DNA of 50,478 nucleotides, taken from an uncultured beta proteobacterium. GTDB lineage: Bacteria > Pseudomonadota > Gammaproteobacteria > Burkholderiales > Rhodocyclaceae. The notes below the pieces were generated by a model. It was given only the letters and a program-made list of their open reading frames with translations, made no database searches and had not been told where the DNA came from. How positions within the stretch are numbered: position 1 is the first letter of the stretch; every line of letters begins with the position of its first letter. The translations under genes and the position numbers were made by a program. Shown here piece by piece: positions 42,741-50,478 of this stretch. The stretch is taken from contig CAJAWW010000019.1 in assembly GCA_903946745.1 (NCBI GenBank), positions 1 through 50,478 of the forward strand, given 5' to 3'.

Positions 42741-43595
42741 TCAGCGGCGCAGTGGTGGCAATTCGCTCGGTGTGCTGATTGTCTGGTTGATTGATCGTTT
42801 TTCCTCACCGCCGAGATTGCGGATACGATCACGCATCGCCAGTGCGCCGACCAGCATGATGACAATCGAAAACGCCACCGCATATTTGATCCAGTGGCGG
42901 CGTGTGGCTGACGGGTCGACGGGTTCAACCGGCGCTTTCATGCCGCCTTGCCGGTCGATTTCGATTTCTTCAGGGTTCCAGAATGCCTTGTAGGCGTTAT
43001 ACGGTTCCGTTTTCCCTTTAAGCGTTACTTTCCGCTCAAACCGGCAATAAATTTCCGCCTTGTCGCTCAGGGCGTTGTAGGTATCCTCAGAGAGAAATAT
43101 GTCTCCGGGGTTCGCCGACGATTCAAACCGCGAGGCGGTGTTGACGACGTCGCCAAAAATATCGTTTTGCTCGACGATGCACTTGCCGGTATGCATGCCG
43201 ATACGCATGAGTACGGGCATCGAGAACTTGCCTGAGCGGTTGAGCGCATCCATTCCGGTCTGGATGCGCACCGCAGCACGCACCGCATCCAGCGCGCTTT
43301 CGAAGTGGGAAAGTGTGCCGTCGCCAATTGACTTGACCAGTGTGCCGCGCAGTTCGCTCACCGCCGGAAAAACGATTTCGTTGTGGTGCTGAATCAATTG
43401 CCGACTGACAAGGTCGCCGTGTTTCTCGGCGATGGCTGTAGATCCTTTAAGGTCTGTGAAGACGACGGTCAGTGTTTTTGTGAATTTTTCGTCAAACGCG
43501 GATTCCATCGCTTCGCGCTGACGCAGATAGACCTCGATGTTCGCAGCGTCTTCACTGGAGCCATCAGTTTTTTTGTCGTTTGTATCCACAGCCAA
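42741..43595 (-). CDS. Class III nucleotide cyclase with C-terminal membrane anchor
   Basis: A 284-residue protein. The cyclase domain (about 40-205) has metal-binding D48 in VVFTDLKGSTA and D92 in VKSIGDGTL, and the transition-state residues N152 and R156 in GDVVNTASRFE. K88 and D149 are the usual adenine-specifying pair, so cAMP is the likely product. One membrane helix lies at about 237-254 (YAVAFSIVIMLVGALAM), with the catalytic domain on the N-terminal, presumably cytoplasmic, side. It sits inside the bcs locus, convergent with bcsB, and just downstream of bcsG on the same strand. Confidence 0.88.
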   Translation of the reverse strand: MAVDTNDKKTDGSSEDAANIEVYLRQREAMESAFDEKFTKTLTVVFTDLKGSTAIAEKHGDLVSRQLIQHHNEIVFPAVSELRGTLVKSIGDGTLSHFESALDAVRAAVRIQTGMDALNRSGKFSMPVLMRIGMHTGKCIVEQNDIFGDVVNTASRFESSANPGDIFLSEDTYNALSDKAEIYCRFERKVTLKGKTEPYNAYKAFWNPEEIEIDRQGGMKAPVEPVDPSATRRHWIKYAVAFSIVIMLVGALAMRDRIRNLGGEEKRSINQTISTPSELPPLRR

Positions 43596-43614
43596 TCCAT
43601 CCGGATGAGTTAAA

Positions 43615-45276
43615 TCAACGTGCGTATCTTACACCTTGGGATTCGTTAACAACCTGATAATCGGCCCATGCACCGTTGCCCTGCTTCAGTCGGTAGCGGT
43701 CGCCAATACCGACGATCAGGGTTTCCGCGTTATGTGCGACAAACGGCGTGGTCGGCAGATCACGGCTGTAGTCGGCTGGGGAAAATACGGGAAGCTCGAA
43801 TGGGGAGCGGGCAATTAGCCGGGCGATGATTTCTGACAAGGCGAGGTAGCTCGTCGGATCGTTGACGCGTACCGTGTCACCTTCCCGAAGCGACTGCGGA
43901 CCTATGACCTTGATGCCCACGGGAACCAGCGTGATCGCCGGGCTCGGAATTTCCCGCAGACCGGCGAATTGCATCTTGTCCCCGCGCACGGCGGCGCCGT
44001 GCTCCGGAATTATCGCCACCACGGCGCGGCGCCCGGATTTTTCGATATCCGTCAGAAAACCGTCGATATCGTCGAGCAGCTTTTTCAGACGCGTGCGATA
44101 GGTGTCCATACTGTTTTCGGTGCGCGGTGCGCCGACTAGGCGATTACCGTCATGCAGGCTGATGCTGTTGTAATAGACGGCGGCCCGGCTTTTTGAGGCG
44201 TCTCCACGCGAGGCCATCCAGCGCCGCAAAACATCCATGTCGTCATAGATCGGTGAGCCGTCAAACGAATACATCGCAATCTTGGCACCCTCCAGTGGCA
44301 TGGGGGCTTCGCGCATGCCACCCTGGGTCTGTATGGTCTTGAGGAAATCATCAAAATGGCCGTCGTGATTCAGCACCATGGCCGGCTTAAATCCGGCCTG
44401 ATTCAAGCTTTCCATCAGGTAGCAGTTGGCACGGATGGGATTGTACAAGTCGTCATGTGCCTGCTGGCCGCAGGCGGCGCGCTGGAGACGGATTGCCGCC
44501 GGTCCGCTATACGATGCGGCGCTGTTGAACCGCGTGAGAAGAATGTCGAAACGCCGAAAAAGCGGGTGCCCATCCAGTTCCATGGCGCGCAGATCGTCCC
44601 ACGACAGTGAGCAGATATGCATGAATATGACGTCGAATGGCGTGTCGGTGGCAGCAACTGGCTTAAAGGCGACGGTGCGCTTTGCTTCGTCGGTAAAGAA
44701 TTTGCGCAGATACTGCTCGGGATCGACGTTGCCGACCGATGCGATACCCGTACTAGTAGCCGTGCCATCGGCCGTGGTCGGGTGGGGCTGGGCGGGCGTG
44801 GACGATGGTGTTCCGACGCTCATGGTAATCAGCGCAACCAGCACAAATGCCGTCAGCCGCAGCCATTTTTCAAGCAGCAGATAAATAACGACGACGACGA
44901 CGAGCAGGGATACCGCCGATATGCTGACAAACCGTCCGCCGAGTTCCAGCAGGTAGGTCAGACTGAAATTTGCAACAACGTTAGCCTGTGACAGTGCGCG
45001 TGAGAGCGGGGGCAGCCAGGAGTCGTAATAAAGCAGAGCGATGGCTGCGGGCCACGCGGCGATGGCACGGCCGCGTTGTAACTTGGGCGATTTGAGCGGC
45101 ACCAGCAGCAGCAGGGCAAATGCCAGATTCTCAAGCGGATGTAGGCCGATCAGTTCCTTCCAGTACAGCGCAAATTTGCCGAGGAAGTACAGATTCCAGC
45201 CGCCAAGGTCTGAAATTACGTCCAGGGGCGGACGCCGGATCTCCGATGGCGTTGGATTCTGGTCGGTAACGGGCAT
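43615..45276 (-). CDS. bcsG: Cellulose phosphoethanolamine transferase BcsG
   Basis: A 553-residue membrane enzyme that adds phosphoethanolamine to cellulose. Several N-terminal TMs (about 45-155), a linker, and a periplasmic alkaline-phosphatase-fold domain. Zinc ligands C222 in MHICSLSWDD and E425/H426 in IIPEHGAAVRG are present, as is the nucleophile Ser in NSAASYSGPAAIRLQRA (S255 or S257). With this gene the polymer is probably pEtN-cellulose. BcsE and BcsF partners are not seen in the window. Divergent from the BcsA-like/BcsB fusion with 132 bp between. Confidence 0.93.
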   Translation of the reverse strand: MPVTDQNPTPSEIRRPPLDVISDLGGWNLYFLGKFALYWKELIGLHPLENLAFALLLLVPLKSPKLQRGRAIAAWPAAIALLYYDSWLPPLSRALSQANVVANFSLTYLLELGGRFVSISAVSLLVVVVVIYLLLEKWLRLTAFVLVALITMSVGTPSSTPAQPHPTTADGTATSTGIASVGNVDPEQYLRKFFTDEAKRTVAFKPVAATDTPFDVIFMHICSLSWDDLRAMELDGHPLFRRFDILLTRFNSAASYSGPAAIRLQRAACGQQAHDDLYNPIRANCYLMESLNQAGFKPAMVLNHDGHFDDFLKTIQTQGGMREAPMPLEGAKIAMYSFDGSPIYDDMDVLRRWMASRGDASKSRAAVYYNSISLHDGNRLVGAPRTENSMDTYRTRLKKLLDDIDGFLTDIEKSGRRAVVAIIPEHGAAVRGDKMQFAGLREIPSPAITLVPVGIKVIGPQSLREGDTVRVNDPTSYLALSEIIARLIARSPFELPVFSPADYSRDLPTTPFVAHNAETLIVGIGDRYRLKQGNGAWADYQVVNESQGVRYAR

Positions 45277-45408
45277 ATTGAACGGGCGGGCAGCAGCTGT
45301 TTATGCTGATTATTATCCCCAATCTGGTGCTGACGTGTCAGAATTTATCTGTATGGGTGCCTGTCTTTTTTTTGCGCGCGCTGAGTGTTCAACTGGCCGG
45401 TAAGTTTC
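45277..45408. promoter_or_regulatory. Divergent intergenic region between bcsG and the fusion gene
   Basis: This 132-bp gap must hold both promoters. It contains CTGAC-GT-GTCAG (45331-45342), a short inverted repeat of unknown meaning, and a T-rich run before the fusion start. No clear -35/-10 pair was recognised. Confidence 0.3.
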
Positions 45409-48400
45409 ATGCTTCGTTTGCTTGCATATCGTGTTTTTCAGGCGTTGCTGCGGACTTTTTCGCCGAAAATTCCGCAATCGTGGCACGCTGACCAACAGAT
45501 GTTGCTTTCCATTATTACTTTCGTGCTGTCGCTTATTTTTCGGGCAACGCCGACAGAAATACGCGATGCCGCCACCGATTGGCGACGACGTTGTGCGCCG
45601 TACTTTTGTCATATCGACCTGAATAATCTGGGTCGTGCCGATTGGGTGAGGATTCCTCTGCAGGGAATGGCGCTGCTTGTTCTGCGTCCCAGATACGGTG
45701 ATCGTGGTGCCGGGATGATGGCGTTCATTACGAATGTTGAGCATCGGTTGGTCGGAGTGCTTGTCGGTATCGCCCGGCGCATTGATCGCGGCTGGGCGCA
45801 GTGTCGACTGCATGCGGAATGGTCGTGGAAACCATCACCATCGATGGGCGACAGGCTGATCGATAGTCCAGTTTTTAGCAGCCCGGCACGCCGATGGGCG
45901 ATGATGGGTTTGGGTGGCGTGTCTCTTCTGTTTGCTGCATCGGTTCCCATGAGTCCCGCAGCGCAGGCAATATTCGGTGCTTTCGTGCTGGCGTCGGTCG
46001 TCATGGGGTGTCGTGTTGCGCATCCGCTTGGCCGAACATCGATTGCGCTGCTGACCCTGCTGTTGGGGGTGCGCTACTTTAGTTGGCGAATCGGTGCAAC
46101 GCTCCCGGCCACTGGACAGATTGACCTGACGCTCGGGGTTTTGCTACTGCTGGCAGAACTGGTGCTCTGGTATCCCGGCTTTGTCATGCTGACCGGGTTT
46201 TGTTTTAGCCCGTCGCGGTTGTTAGCCGCCCGTGAAAGCGCTGTCGCACTGCTGCGCAGCATGGCGTGGCTGGTGGTCTGTAGCCTGCCTGCCGTGGCCG
46301 CGATTTCAGGTCGCATCATCATTGACGCGACGTTTGCTGAGTATCTGATCTACGTTTTGCCGTATCTGCTTGGCGGCGAACTGGTTGCCGGAATGGTGCG
46401 ACCGAGTGTGCGCGTCTGGCAGCAGCGCGAGTCCGAGCTGGCGACTCTGTCGCAATCACTGTGCCGTCGTCCGTTCACCGGTTTTTTGCTGAGTCTGGCC
46501 TGGCTGAATGCTGCCGCCCTGTTGTTGCTTGTGGTGCAGAGTCTCGGGGGGGCAGAAAGTGCTGACGGGTTCCAGTCGATAACCTGCGCCTGGGTTGCGG
46601 TGATGTTTCTCATGCTGGTGATGGCCGTTGGATTTGAGCGCGCGCCCGCGGCACAATTTGAAACATTTTCCGGAATCACGTTTGCATTGGCGGGAGGCTT
46701 CCGGTACATGGTCATTTGTCTCGTGACCATCGCTCGCACGGCAACCGGTTCGCTATTTCGTCCGATGGCGCGTTTTGAGCATTGGCTGCCGCGCCGCCCG
46801 GTGTTTGCGTCGTTGCCCTTGATGGCCTGCTTGTTTTTGTTGATCGGAGCCATTCCTGCACAGGTTAATGCGGCTAGGAAGTCCTCCGTAGATGCCATCG
46901 CTGTGGTGGGCGATGACGATGCCAACAAGGTGCGGCGCACTTCACTGAGAGAACTCAGTGGATTCAATACGCTGTCGTTACGCAATACCGATGGAAGTGC
47001 CTCGGCGTATTTTGGGTCGCGTGCCGATGAGCTGATTACGCGCTTGACGTTGGTGATTCGTTATAGCCATTCCCCTGCATTACTGCCCAAGGATTCTCAC
47101 ATCAAGGTGCTGTTGAACGATGAGGTCATTGGCATCATGCCGGTCGATAGCGGTGGGGAAGGGCGGCCGCGGACGAGCACCTTTGAGGTTGATCCGCGTT
47201 TCGTTGCCGACAACAATCACCTCAAGTTTCAGCTTGTCGGCCACTATGCGCAGAGTTGCGAAGACCCGCTGCGTACCAGTTTATGGGCGAGCATCAGCGG
47301 CACTAGTGAAGTTGTGACGGAATACACGGAACTTGCGATCAACAATGATCTTTCCGTATTGCCCGAGCCATTTTTCGACCGGCGTGATCTCAGGCAAATC
47401 ACGGTGCCGATGGTTTTTTCTTCGCAACCAGCGTTGCCGACCGTGAATGCCGCAGGGGTGGTGGCTTCCTGGTTCGGGAAACTCGCTGGAGAGCGTGGTG
47501 CGCGATTCCCGGCCAATACCAATGTAGTTCCACCCGGGCATGGATTGGTGGTTGCCACCAATTCGGATCGCCCCGATTTTCTTCGTGGTCATCCGCGCGT
47601 TGATGGGCCAACGATCGAGATCATGACTAATCCGACCGATGGGCGATCGAAGTTGCTGCTGATTCTTGGCCGTGATGGCAATGACATCATGCTGGCCGCG
47701 CAATCCCTTGCTTTGGGGCATGTCGCAATGACCGGCGGGACGGTAACGATACGTTCGCGTCGCGATAGCGCAGCGCGGCAGCCCTACGATGCGCCAAACT
47801 GGGTGCGCAGTGACCGGCCGACAAGGTTTGCCGAGATTTCGGCCTACCCCCAGCAGTTGCAGGCCAGCGGTCATGCGCCGCCACCGCTCAAGCTCGACTT
47901 GAAAATTCCGCCTGACATCTTCAGCATTGGCGGACGTGGTGTGCCGGTGAGGTTGCGCTACCGCCATAGTCCGCCTGCGCGTGCTGGCGAGTCTTTGCTG
48001 AATGTCAGTGTCAACGGGCAGTTGGTACAGTCGTTGGCACTGACCGCTGGCGCAGGAAACGAAGCGAAGCGGTTTGTGCCGGGCGACAATGCCTTGTCTG
48101 GCGAAGAGCGTAACTTGCGCCTGCCGCTGCACAAATTGCGTGGCGGCAATCAGATGCAGTTTGCATTTGCGTTCGCGCGGGTGCAGGAGGGCGCATGTCC
48201 GGATATTCCGCCGGACGAAGCCCGACGTGCCCTGATCGATCCGGATTCAACGGTGGATCTTTCCAGTTTTTACCATTTTGCGCGCATGCCGAATCTGAAT
48301 CATTTTGCCAGCGTCGGTTTTCCCTTTACCAAGTACGCAGACCTTTCGGAGACCGTGCTGGTTCTGCCGGATCATCCGAAACCGCAGGAGATTGAAGCTG

Positions 48401-49044
48401 CGATGAATTTGCTAGGCTACCTGAGCCGGTCTACGGGCGTGGCCGCAAGCCGCATCCGGATTGCTGGCCCGGGCGAGGAGGCGGTGCTGGAAAATGCCGA
48501 TCTGCTCGTGGTGGGCTCGGCCATCGAGGAAGGTGTCTTCAAGCGCTGGGCCGACTATCTGCCGGCGACCTTGCATGGCGAAGTACGGCGCATCAGTCAC
48601 GCTGCGCGTGCTGAAAATGCGCTGTATGACTGGCTGGGTCTCGGTACGGAGGTTGATACCGAGGTTGTCTCGCAGGAGAAGCTGTCGGCGGAGGGTCCCT
48701 TGGCCATGCTGATGGGCTTTGAGTCGCCCTTCAGTCCGGGGCGCAGCGTTGTCGTTGTGACGGCTAGCGCACCCGACCAGTTGTGGATGGGCGTTGCGGC
48801 GCTGGGAAACCAAAAATTGTCTGATGCGATTCGGGGGAGTGTCAGTTTTGTCCGCGGCGAGCGCGTGGACAGTTTATTGGTGGGCAGCACCTATCTGTCG
48901 GGAGACCTTCCCTGGTGGGTACTGGTTTGGTTGCCGCTGTCGTATCACCCGATGCTGCTTGCGCTGTTGACGATAGCGGTTGTGATAATGCTGTCGCTAC
49001 TTTTCCGGCGTATGCGTTCCACCCAGGATGAGGGGCTGCCATGA
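45409..49044 (+). CDS. Fusion of a BcsA-like membrane scaffold lacking GT and PilZ domains with BcsB
   Basis: One intact 1211-residue frame (ATG 45409; an in-frame GTG at 45385 would add eight residues). The N-terminal half follows enterobacterial BcsA: an N-terminal region (LSLIFRATPTEIRDAATDWR), then TMs with LLGVRYFSWRIGATL and LLLLAELVLWYPGFVMLTGF. Where the glycosyltransferase should start, after about residue 263, the sequence passes in about ten residues to the TMs that follow the catalytic domain (LIYVLPYLLGG). No DDG, DCD, TED or QxxRW motif exists, and no PilZ RxxxR. From about residue 463 (RRPVFASLPLMACLFLLIGA, ending VNA-AR) an internal signal-peptide-like segment leads into a complete BcsB, ending in a TM (YHPMLLALLTIAVVIMLSLL). 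Catalysis is therefore not expected. Its stop overlaps bcsZ (ATGA). Confidence 0.85.
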   Translation: MLRLLAYRVFQALLRTFSPKIPQSWHADQQMLLSIITFVLSLIFRATPTEIRDAATDWRRRCAPYFCHIDLNNLGRADWVRIPLQGMALLVLRPRYGDRGAGMMAFITNVEHRLVGVLVGIARRIDRGWAQCRLHAEWSWKPSPSMGDRLIDSPVFSSPARRWAMMGLGGVSLLFAASVPMSPAAQAIFGAFVLASVVMGCRVAHPLGRTSIALLTLLLGVRYFSWRIGATLPATGQIDLTLGVLLLLAELVLWYPGFVMLTGFCFSPSRLLAARESAVALLRSMAWLVVCSLPAVAAISGRIIIDATFAEYLIYVLPYLLGGELVAGMVRPSVRVWQQRESELATLSQSLCRRPFTGFLLSLAWLNAAALLLLVVQSLGGAESADGFQSITCAWVAVMFLMLVMAVGFERAPAAQFETFSGITFALAGGFRYMVICLVTIARTATGSLFRPMARFEHWLPRRPVFASLPLMACLFLLIGAIPAQVNAARKSSVDAIAVVGDDDANKVRRTSLRELSGFNTLSLRNTDGSASAYFGSRADELITRLTLVIRYSHSPALLPKDSHIKVLLNDEVIGIMPVDSGGEGRPRTSTFEVDPRFVADNNHLKFQLVGHYAQSCEDPLRTSLWASISGTSEVVTEYTELAINNDLSVLPEPFFDRRDLRQITVPMVFSSQPALPTVNAAGVVASWFGKLAGERGARFPANTNVVPPGHGLVVATNSDRPDFLRGHPRVDGPTIEIMTNPTDGRSKLLLILGRDGNDIMLAAQSLALGHVAMTGGTVTIRSRRDSAARQPYDAPNWVRSDRPTRFAEISAYPQQLQASGHAPPPLKLDLKIPPDIFSIGGRGVPVRLRYRHSPPARAGESLLNVSVNGQLVQSLALTAGAGNEAKRFVPGDNALSGEERNLRLPLHKLRGGNQMQFAFAFARVQEGACPDIPPDEARRALIDPDSTVDLSSFYHFARMPNLNHFASVGFPFTKYADLSETVLVLPDHPKPQEIEAAMNLLGYLSRSTGVAASRIRIAGPGEEAVLENADLLVVGSAIEEGVFKRWADYLPATLHGEVRRISHAARAENALYDWLGLGTEVDTEVVSQEKLSAEGPLAMLMGFESPFSPGRSVVVVTASAPDQLWMGVAALGNQKLSDAIRGSVSFVRGERVDSLLVGSTYLSGDLPWWVLVWLPLSYHPMLLALLTIAVVIMLSLLFRRMRSTQDEGLP

Positions 49045-50189
49045 GACGGTTGATTCTTTTGTGTGTGCTGGTGTATTTCCATGCTGCTGGCCTTGCCCAT
49101 GGCGCTACCGATGCTTCAGCGACTGAGTGCCGCCCGTGGCCGGCCTGGGATGGCTTTCGGAAAATATTCATGAATGACGGAGGGCGCATCGTTGATCGTG
49201 GGTCAGTCAATTCCATTACGACCTCCGAAGGGCAGTCATACGGACTGTTTTTTGCACTCGTGGCAAATGACCGGGATAGTTTTGCGCGCATTTTGAAATG
49301 GACCGAGGAAAATCTTGCCGGCGGTGATCTGACTGCCCGGTTGCCCGGTTGGCAGTGGGGCAAGCGCAATGACGATACGTGGGGGCTCATCGATGACAAC
49401 GCGGCGTCGGATTCCGACCTTTGGATTGCGTACAGCCTGATTGAAGCCGGTCGATTGTGGAAAATGCCGCGCTATGCAGCCCTGGGTGAATTACTTGCGG
49501 CGCGTGTATTGCGCGAGGAGACCGAGGTGTTGCCAGAACTGGGGCGTACCCTGCTGCCCGGGCCGAAGGGTTTCAAACCTGAAAAATCCGTATGGCGATT
49601 GAACCCAAGCTATGTGCCGCCACCGTTGATGCAGCGACTGGCCGCCGTGTTCCCGCAAACCGAGTGGCGTCGTATGGTGGCACCGGCGGTTGATCTGATG
49701 GTGCGGTCGTCGCCGCGCGGTTTTGCGCCCGAGTGGATTCTGTACAAAGAAGGCGCGGGATTTTTAGTCGATCCCGAGACGCAAGGTGAGGGCAGCTTCA
49801 ACGCGATCCGTGTTTATCTTTGGAGTGGAATGCTGGCTGCCGATGATCCGCAGCGTGCCTTGCTGGCGAAACGCTATGCGGCGATGGTCGACTATATCGT
49901 CGCCAACGGTGCGCCACCGCTCAAGGTGGACACCCGTAGTGGAAGTGCAGAAGGTGTAGGAACGGTCGGTTTTTCAGCGGCGGTGTTGCCTTTGCTTGCC
50001 GCAGCAAATCAGAACAAGACGGCTGCGGATCAGCGCCTGCGGGTGATTGCACGCGGTACGCTGGAGCGTGACGACAATTATTACGATCAGGTGCTCACTC
50101 TTTTTGGTGTGGGCTGGATGGACGGTCACTATCGCTTCATGCGTAACGGCGCATTGCAACCCAATTGGACATGCGCCGCACCGCGCTGA
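49041..50189 (+). CDS. bcsZ: Cellulase BcsZ (glycoside hydrolase family 8)
   Basis: A 382-residue periplasmic endo-beta-1,4-glucanase, required in many bcs systems for proper cellulose export. Signal peptide (MRRLILLCVLVYFHAAGLAH), then the GH8 barrel with acid E63 in TTSEGQSYGLFFAL and the Asp-rich motif NAASDSDLWIAYSLIEAGRL that supplies the base. YYDQVLTLFGVGW near the end is also conserved. It overlaps the fusion gene by four bases and bcsC by 19, so the three genes are one operon. Confidence 0.95.
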   Translation: MRRLILLCVLVYFHAAGLAHGATDASATECRPWPAWDGFRKIFMNDGGRIVDRGSVNSITTSEGQSYGLFFALVANDRDSFARILKWTEENLAGGDLTARLPGWQWGKRNDDTWGLIDDNAASDSDLWIAYSLIEAGRLWKMPRYAALGELLAARVLREETEVLPELGRTLLPGPKGFKPEKSVWRLNPSYVPPPLMQRLAAVFPQTEWRRMVAPAVDLMVRSSPRGFAPEWILYKEGAGFLVDPETQGEGSFNAIRVYLWSGMLAADDPQRALLAKRYAAMVDYIVANGAPPLKVDTRSGSAEGVGTVGFSAAVLPLLAAANQNKTAADQRLRVIARGTLERDDNYYDQVLTLFGVGWMDGHYRFMRNGALQPNWTCAAPR

Positions 50190-50478
50190 GGCCACGCCAC
50201 TGGTTGGTAGCGGCTGCGATTGTTTGCCACGGAGCCGGAACCGGATGGGTCGTCGCCGCAGAACCTGCGGCGGATGTGGCGATCGCCAGTTTGCTTGAGC
50301 GTGCCAGGCTGTGGGAATCTAGGAATCGTCCGGAACTGGCACGGCAGGCCTTAGACAAAATTTTTCGCATGACGCCCGATCACCCGGATGGACTGGCCGT
50401 GCTTGGATTGCTGGAAGCGCGCGCGGCAAGGCAGGAGCAGGCAAAAACTGCGCTGGCTCGCTTGAAGCGGGTGGCACC
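50171..50478 (+). CDS. bcsC: BcsC, N-terminal part (runs off the right edge)
   Basis: The frame starts at ATG 50171 inside the end of bcsZ and stays open to the window end. It has a signal peptide (RHWLVAAAIVCHGAGTGWVV, then AAEP) and begins a helical TPR region (LLERARLWESRNRPELARQA, TPDHPDGLAVLGLLEARAAR). Position after bcsZ and the TPR start fit BcsC, the periplasmic TPR plus outer-membrane channel subunit. The rest is outside the window. Confidence 0.85.
   Translation, partial: MRRTALRPRHWLVAAAIVCHGAGTGWVVAAEPAADVAIASLLERARLWESRNRPELARQALDKIFRMTPDHPDGLAVLGLLEARAARQEQAKTALARLKRVA

Noticed and set aside
47281-48132. 283-codon minus-strand open frame inside the fusion gene
   Set aside because: It is opposite the BcsB part, Arg/His/Gln-rich and without recognisable motifs.

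Overview
The window looks like a chromosomal segment of a betaproteobacterium. The evidence is the gene order ratA-rnfH-guaB-guaA with divergent smpB, a fused PabB-PabC protein, an OmpR/EnvZ pair, an RHH/ParE toxin-antitoxin pair and HU. This is an inference from gene content; no species can be named from the sequence alone.

Layout. 1-6194: start of a cut-off gene, the ribosomal oxygenase roxA, rlmD, a BI-1 family membrane protein and pepN. 6363-7048: ParE-like toxin, ribbon-helix-helix antitoxin and two palindromes in front of them. 7083-11553: guaA, guaB, rnfH and ratA (minus) and smpB (plus). 11568-14339: two small exported proteins divergent from ompR-envZ, with a direct repeat between them. 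14340-17779: minus-strand AI-2E exporter family protein, cyclic-nucleotide-binding protein, thpR, ispF and ispD. 17835-21624: MgtC/DUF4010 membrane protein, an exported Ppx/GppA-fold protein without an evident start codon, a 144-bp palindromic element, an Old Yellow Enzyme and a small basic protein overlapping its tail. 21774-25783: pabBC, then a minimal soluble histidine kinase and a response regulator with a TPR tail. 25828-29396: tRNA-His, lysC, an HTH protein, a radical SAM protein, a QueD-like protein and tRNA-Ser, followed by an IS4-type transposase remnant. 29904-34713: a Pro/Gly-rich protein, a GIY-YIG protein, a LemA-TPM-TPM set, an MliC-like lipoprotein and an MFS transporter. 34774-35070: HU.

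35262-37991 is a cluster of small, mostly unrecognised minus-strand genes. It includes two 51-codon genes and a gene broken in frame at a run of eight T. Its outer end faces the cellulose region.

38109-50478 is a cellulose synthesis locus that continues past the right edge. A short Cys-rich upstream reading frame overlaps the GTG start of a complete bcsA (glycosyltransferase plus PilZ). It is followed by bcsB, then on the minus strand a class III nucleotide cyclase and bcsG, then on the plus strand a 1211-residue protein, bcsZ and the start of bcsC. The 1211-residue protein is the most remarkable item. Its first 460 residues follow the membrane plan of an enterobacterial-type BcsA, but the glycosyltransferase and PilZ domains are cleanly absent. 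The rest is a complete BcsB preceded by an internal signal-peptide-like segment. The locus therefore encodes one catalytic BcsA, two BcsB modules and one apparently non-catalytic BcsA scaffold. I infer that the fusion serves as an extra structural or periplasmic subunit beside the catalytic BcsA-BcsB pair. PilZ, BcsG and the cyclase suggest control by c-di-GMP, phosphoethanolamine modification of the polymer, and a possible cAMP input.
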